DNA from: Hallerella porci
Lineage (GTDB): Bacteria; Fibrobacterota; Fibrobacteria; Fibrobacterales; Fibrobacteraceae
Assembly: GCF_003148885.1 (NCBI RefSeq)
Contig: NZ_QGHD01000016.1
Coordinates: 1-53,417 of the forward strand
DNA length: 53,417 nt
Direction: 5' to 3'
Under the pieces are notes generated by a model, which saw only the letters and a program-made list of their open reading frames with translations, did not search any database and had not been told where the DNA came from. Positions 52,755 through 53,417 of this stretch are shown here, piece by piece (positions within the stretch are counted from its first letter, which is position 1; each line of letters opens with the position of its first letter). The translations under genes and the position numbers were made by a program.

Positions 52755-53090
52755 TTATACATCAGATTGCTTGATGGCTGAATGAATTTGTTCAAATTTT
52801 TTCTTTAGTTCTTTATAACTCGCTGAATTTTCTTTTTTGAAATTTTCTAATTCTTCTGCACAAGGATTTGGCGGCATTCTTTTTAGATTAAAGATGTCTA
52901 ATTTTTGTTTTAAAAAATTCAGATATTCATTTAATTTGCAAAATCGCATATCATTCTCTTTTAAAACATTCTTTTTCGCATTCGCTAAGTAATTTTTCCT
53001 CTGCGATTCAGAAATTTTCCGATCATCTTTTTGATTTTTGCTGATTAAAGCGGGGAGTTGTTTATTGTATTCCGTGAGCAATGTTGCCAC
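52755..53090 (-). CDS. Small basic, lysine-rich protein, unknown
   Basis: 111 residues, highly charged and helical (SESQRKNYLANAKKNVLKEND, LENFKKENSASYKELKKKFEQIHSAIKQ), start ATG 53090. No signal peptide, membrane segment or family motif is visible, and no strong ribosome site. The AT-rich composition and charged pattern suggest an accessory gene or a fragment. Confidence 0.5.
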   Translation of the reverse strand: MATLLTEYNKQLPALISKNQKDDRKISESQRKNYLANAKKNVLKENDMRFCKLNEYLNFLKQKLDIFNLKRMPPNPCAEELENFKKENSASYKELKKKFEQIHSAIKQSDV

Positions 53091-53289
53091 AGAAACGGTG
53101 TCTCATTCCTTCAGTTTTTTCTCACTGCCCACGATTTCGTTATATATCTCAATACAAGTCATTTTACTCGTTTGGCTCTGTTAGCCATCATGGTTGTTGA
53201 CATCTATCGTGAATATAGATTTTATTCTGAAAAAGAGGAAATACGCCTTCAAAAAAACATGGACATACGCCGGAAATACGTAGGAATCG

Positions 53290-53417
53290 CCCGCAGGGTA
53301 CGCTCAACGCAAAATCGCCCGGCGGCGGCATCGGGCTTGCGTGGATGACGTCCGGATTCGGGGCCGGATACGGGTTCTAGGCGGCCCGCAGGAGCGGGAG
53401 GGCCGGGCGGGACCAGA
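53290..53417. other. Abruptly GC-rich right edge
   Basis: From about 53290 the sequence becomes roughly two-thirds GC (CCCGGCGGCGGCATCGGGC, GGCGGCCCGCAGGAGCGGG), unlike any other part of the window. One plus-strand frame reads GTLNAKSPGGGIGLAW and then SGFGAGYGF before a TAG, which could be the end of a protein. It may mark another mobile element, or an assembly or contig boundary. Confidence 0.5.

Noticed and set aside
53058-53348. 96-residue plus-strand ORF near the right edge
   Set aside because: It overlaps the start of the opposite gene, has no ribosome site and spans the sharp composition change.

Overview
The window is 53.4 kb of a Gram-negative bacterial chromosome, most likely from the Fibrobacterota (Fibrobacter or Hallerella-like). 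This is inferred from long serine-rich linkers behind signal peptides, LL-diaminopimelate aminotransferase (DapL), a Bacteroidetes/Fibrobacter-style transketolase, and a dense set of envelope genes (Mla-type ABC system, lipoproteins, MltG, PpiD-like chaperone). No rRNA or CRISPR array was seen. Four tRNAs are present: Thr-CGT, Gly-GCC, Glu-CTC and Leu-GAG.

Layout. 1-3 kb: decaying accessory DNA, namely a frameshifted ORF6N/KilA-N-type gene and a hybrid histidine kinase reduced to fragments. 3.1-7.6 kb: signalling genes, with an intact soluble PAS hybrid kinase, a class II Fic protein with repeated operator-like sites, an Hpt protein and a REC/HD-GYP protein. 7.8-27.2 kb: mostly core metabolism and envelope. 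It holds dapL, a TPR membrane protein, a psd-led operon (psd, an iron-sulfur-cluster HhH-like protein, a lipoprotein, a GerW-like protein, a Na/Ca exchanger), transketolase, a GT39-like mannosyltransferase fused to NPCBM followed by a GT2 and gmk, an aminotransferase with citrate synthase, a Bcr/CflA exporter behind an attenuator-like leader, rsgA and a UbiA-family gene.

27.2-33.8 kb: an accessory region beside tRNA-Gly. The main discovery is a 5,093-bp transposon (28107-33199) with perfect 25-bp terminal inverted repeats, an 8-bp target duplication (TTTTGCAA) and an IS1595/ISXO2-type transposase. It carries five passenger genes, including two related DDD-motif glycosyltransferase-like proteins and a DUF1919 protein. 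It has split a DUF6261-like gene, and removing the element plus one target copy restores the reading frame exactly. Next to it lies a 42-bp tandem repeat of eight copies.

33.8-53.4 kb: two DUF5683-like outer-surface proteins, the rpsF-rpsR-rplI operon with its own promoter and leader, tRNA-Glu, a PpiD/SurA-like chaperone, an ABC-2-type exporter pair, mltG, pncC-recA, unknown exported proteins, an mlaE-mlaF-mlaD-pqiC-like phospholipid transport operon, a BamE-like lipoprotein, tpiA-secG and tRNA-Leu. The last ~120 bp are abruptly GC-rich. Base calls were read by eye; family assignments rest on visible motifs, not on database searches.
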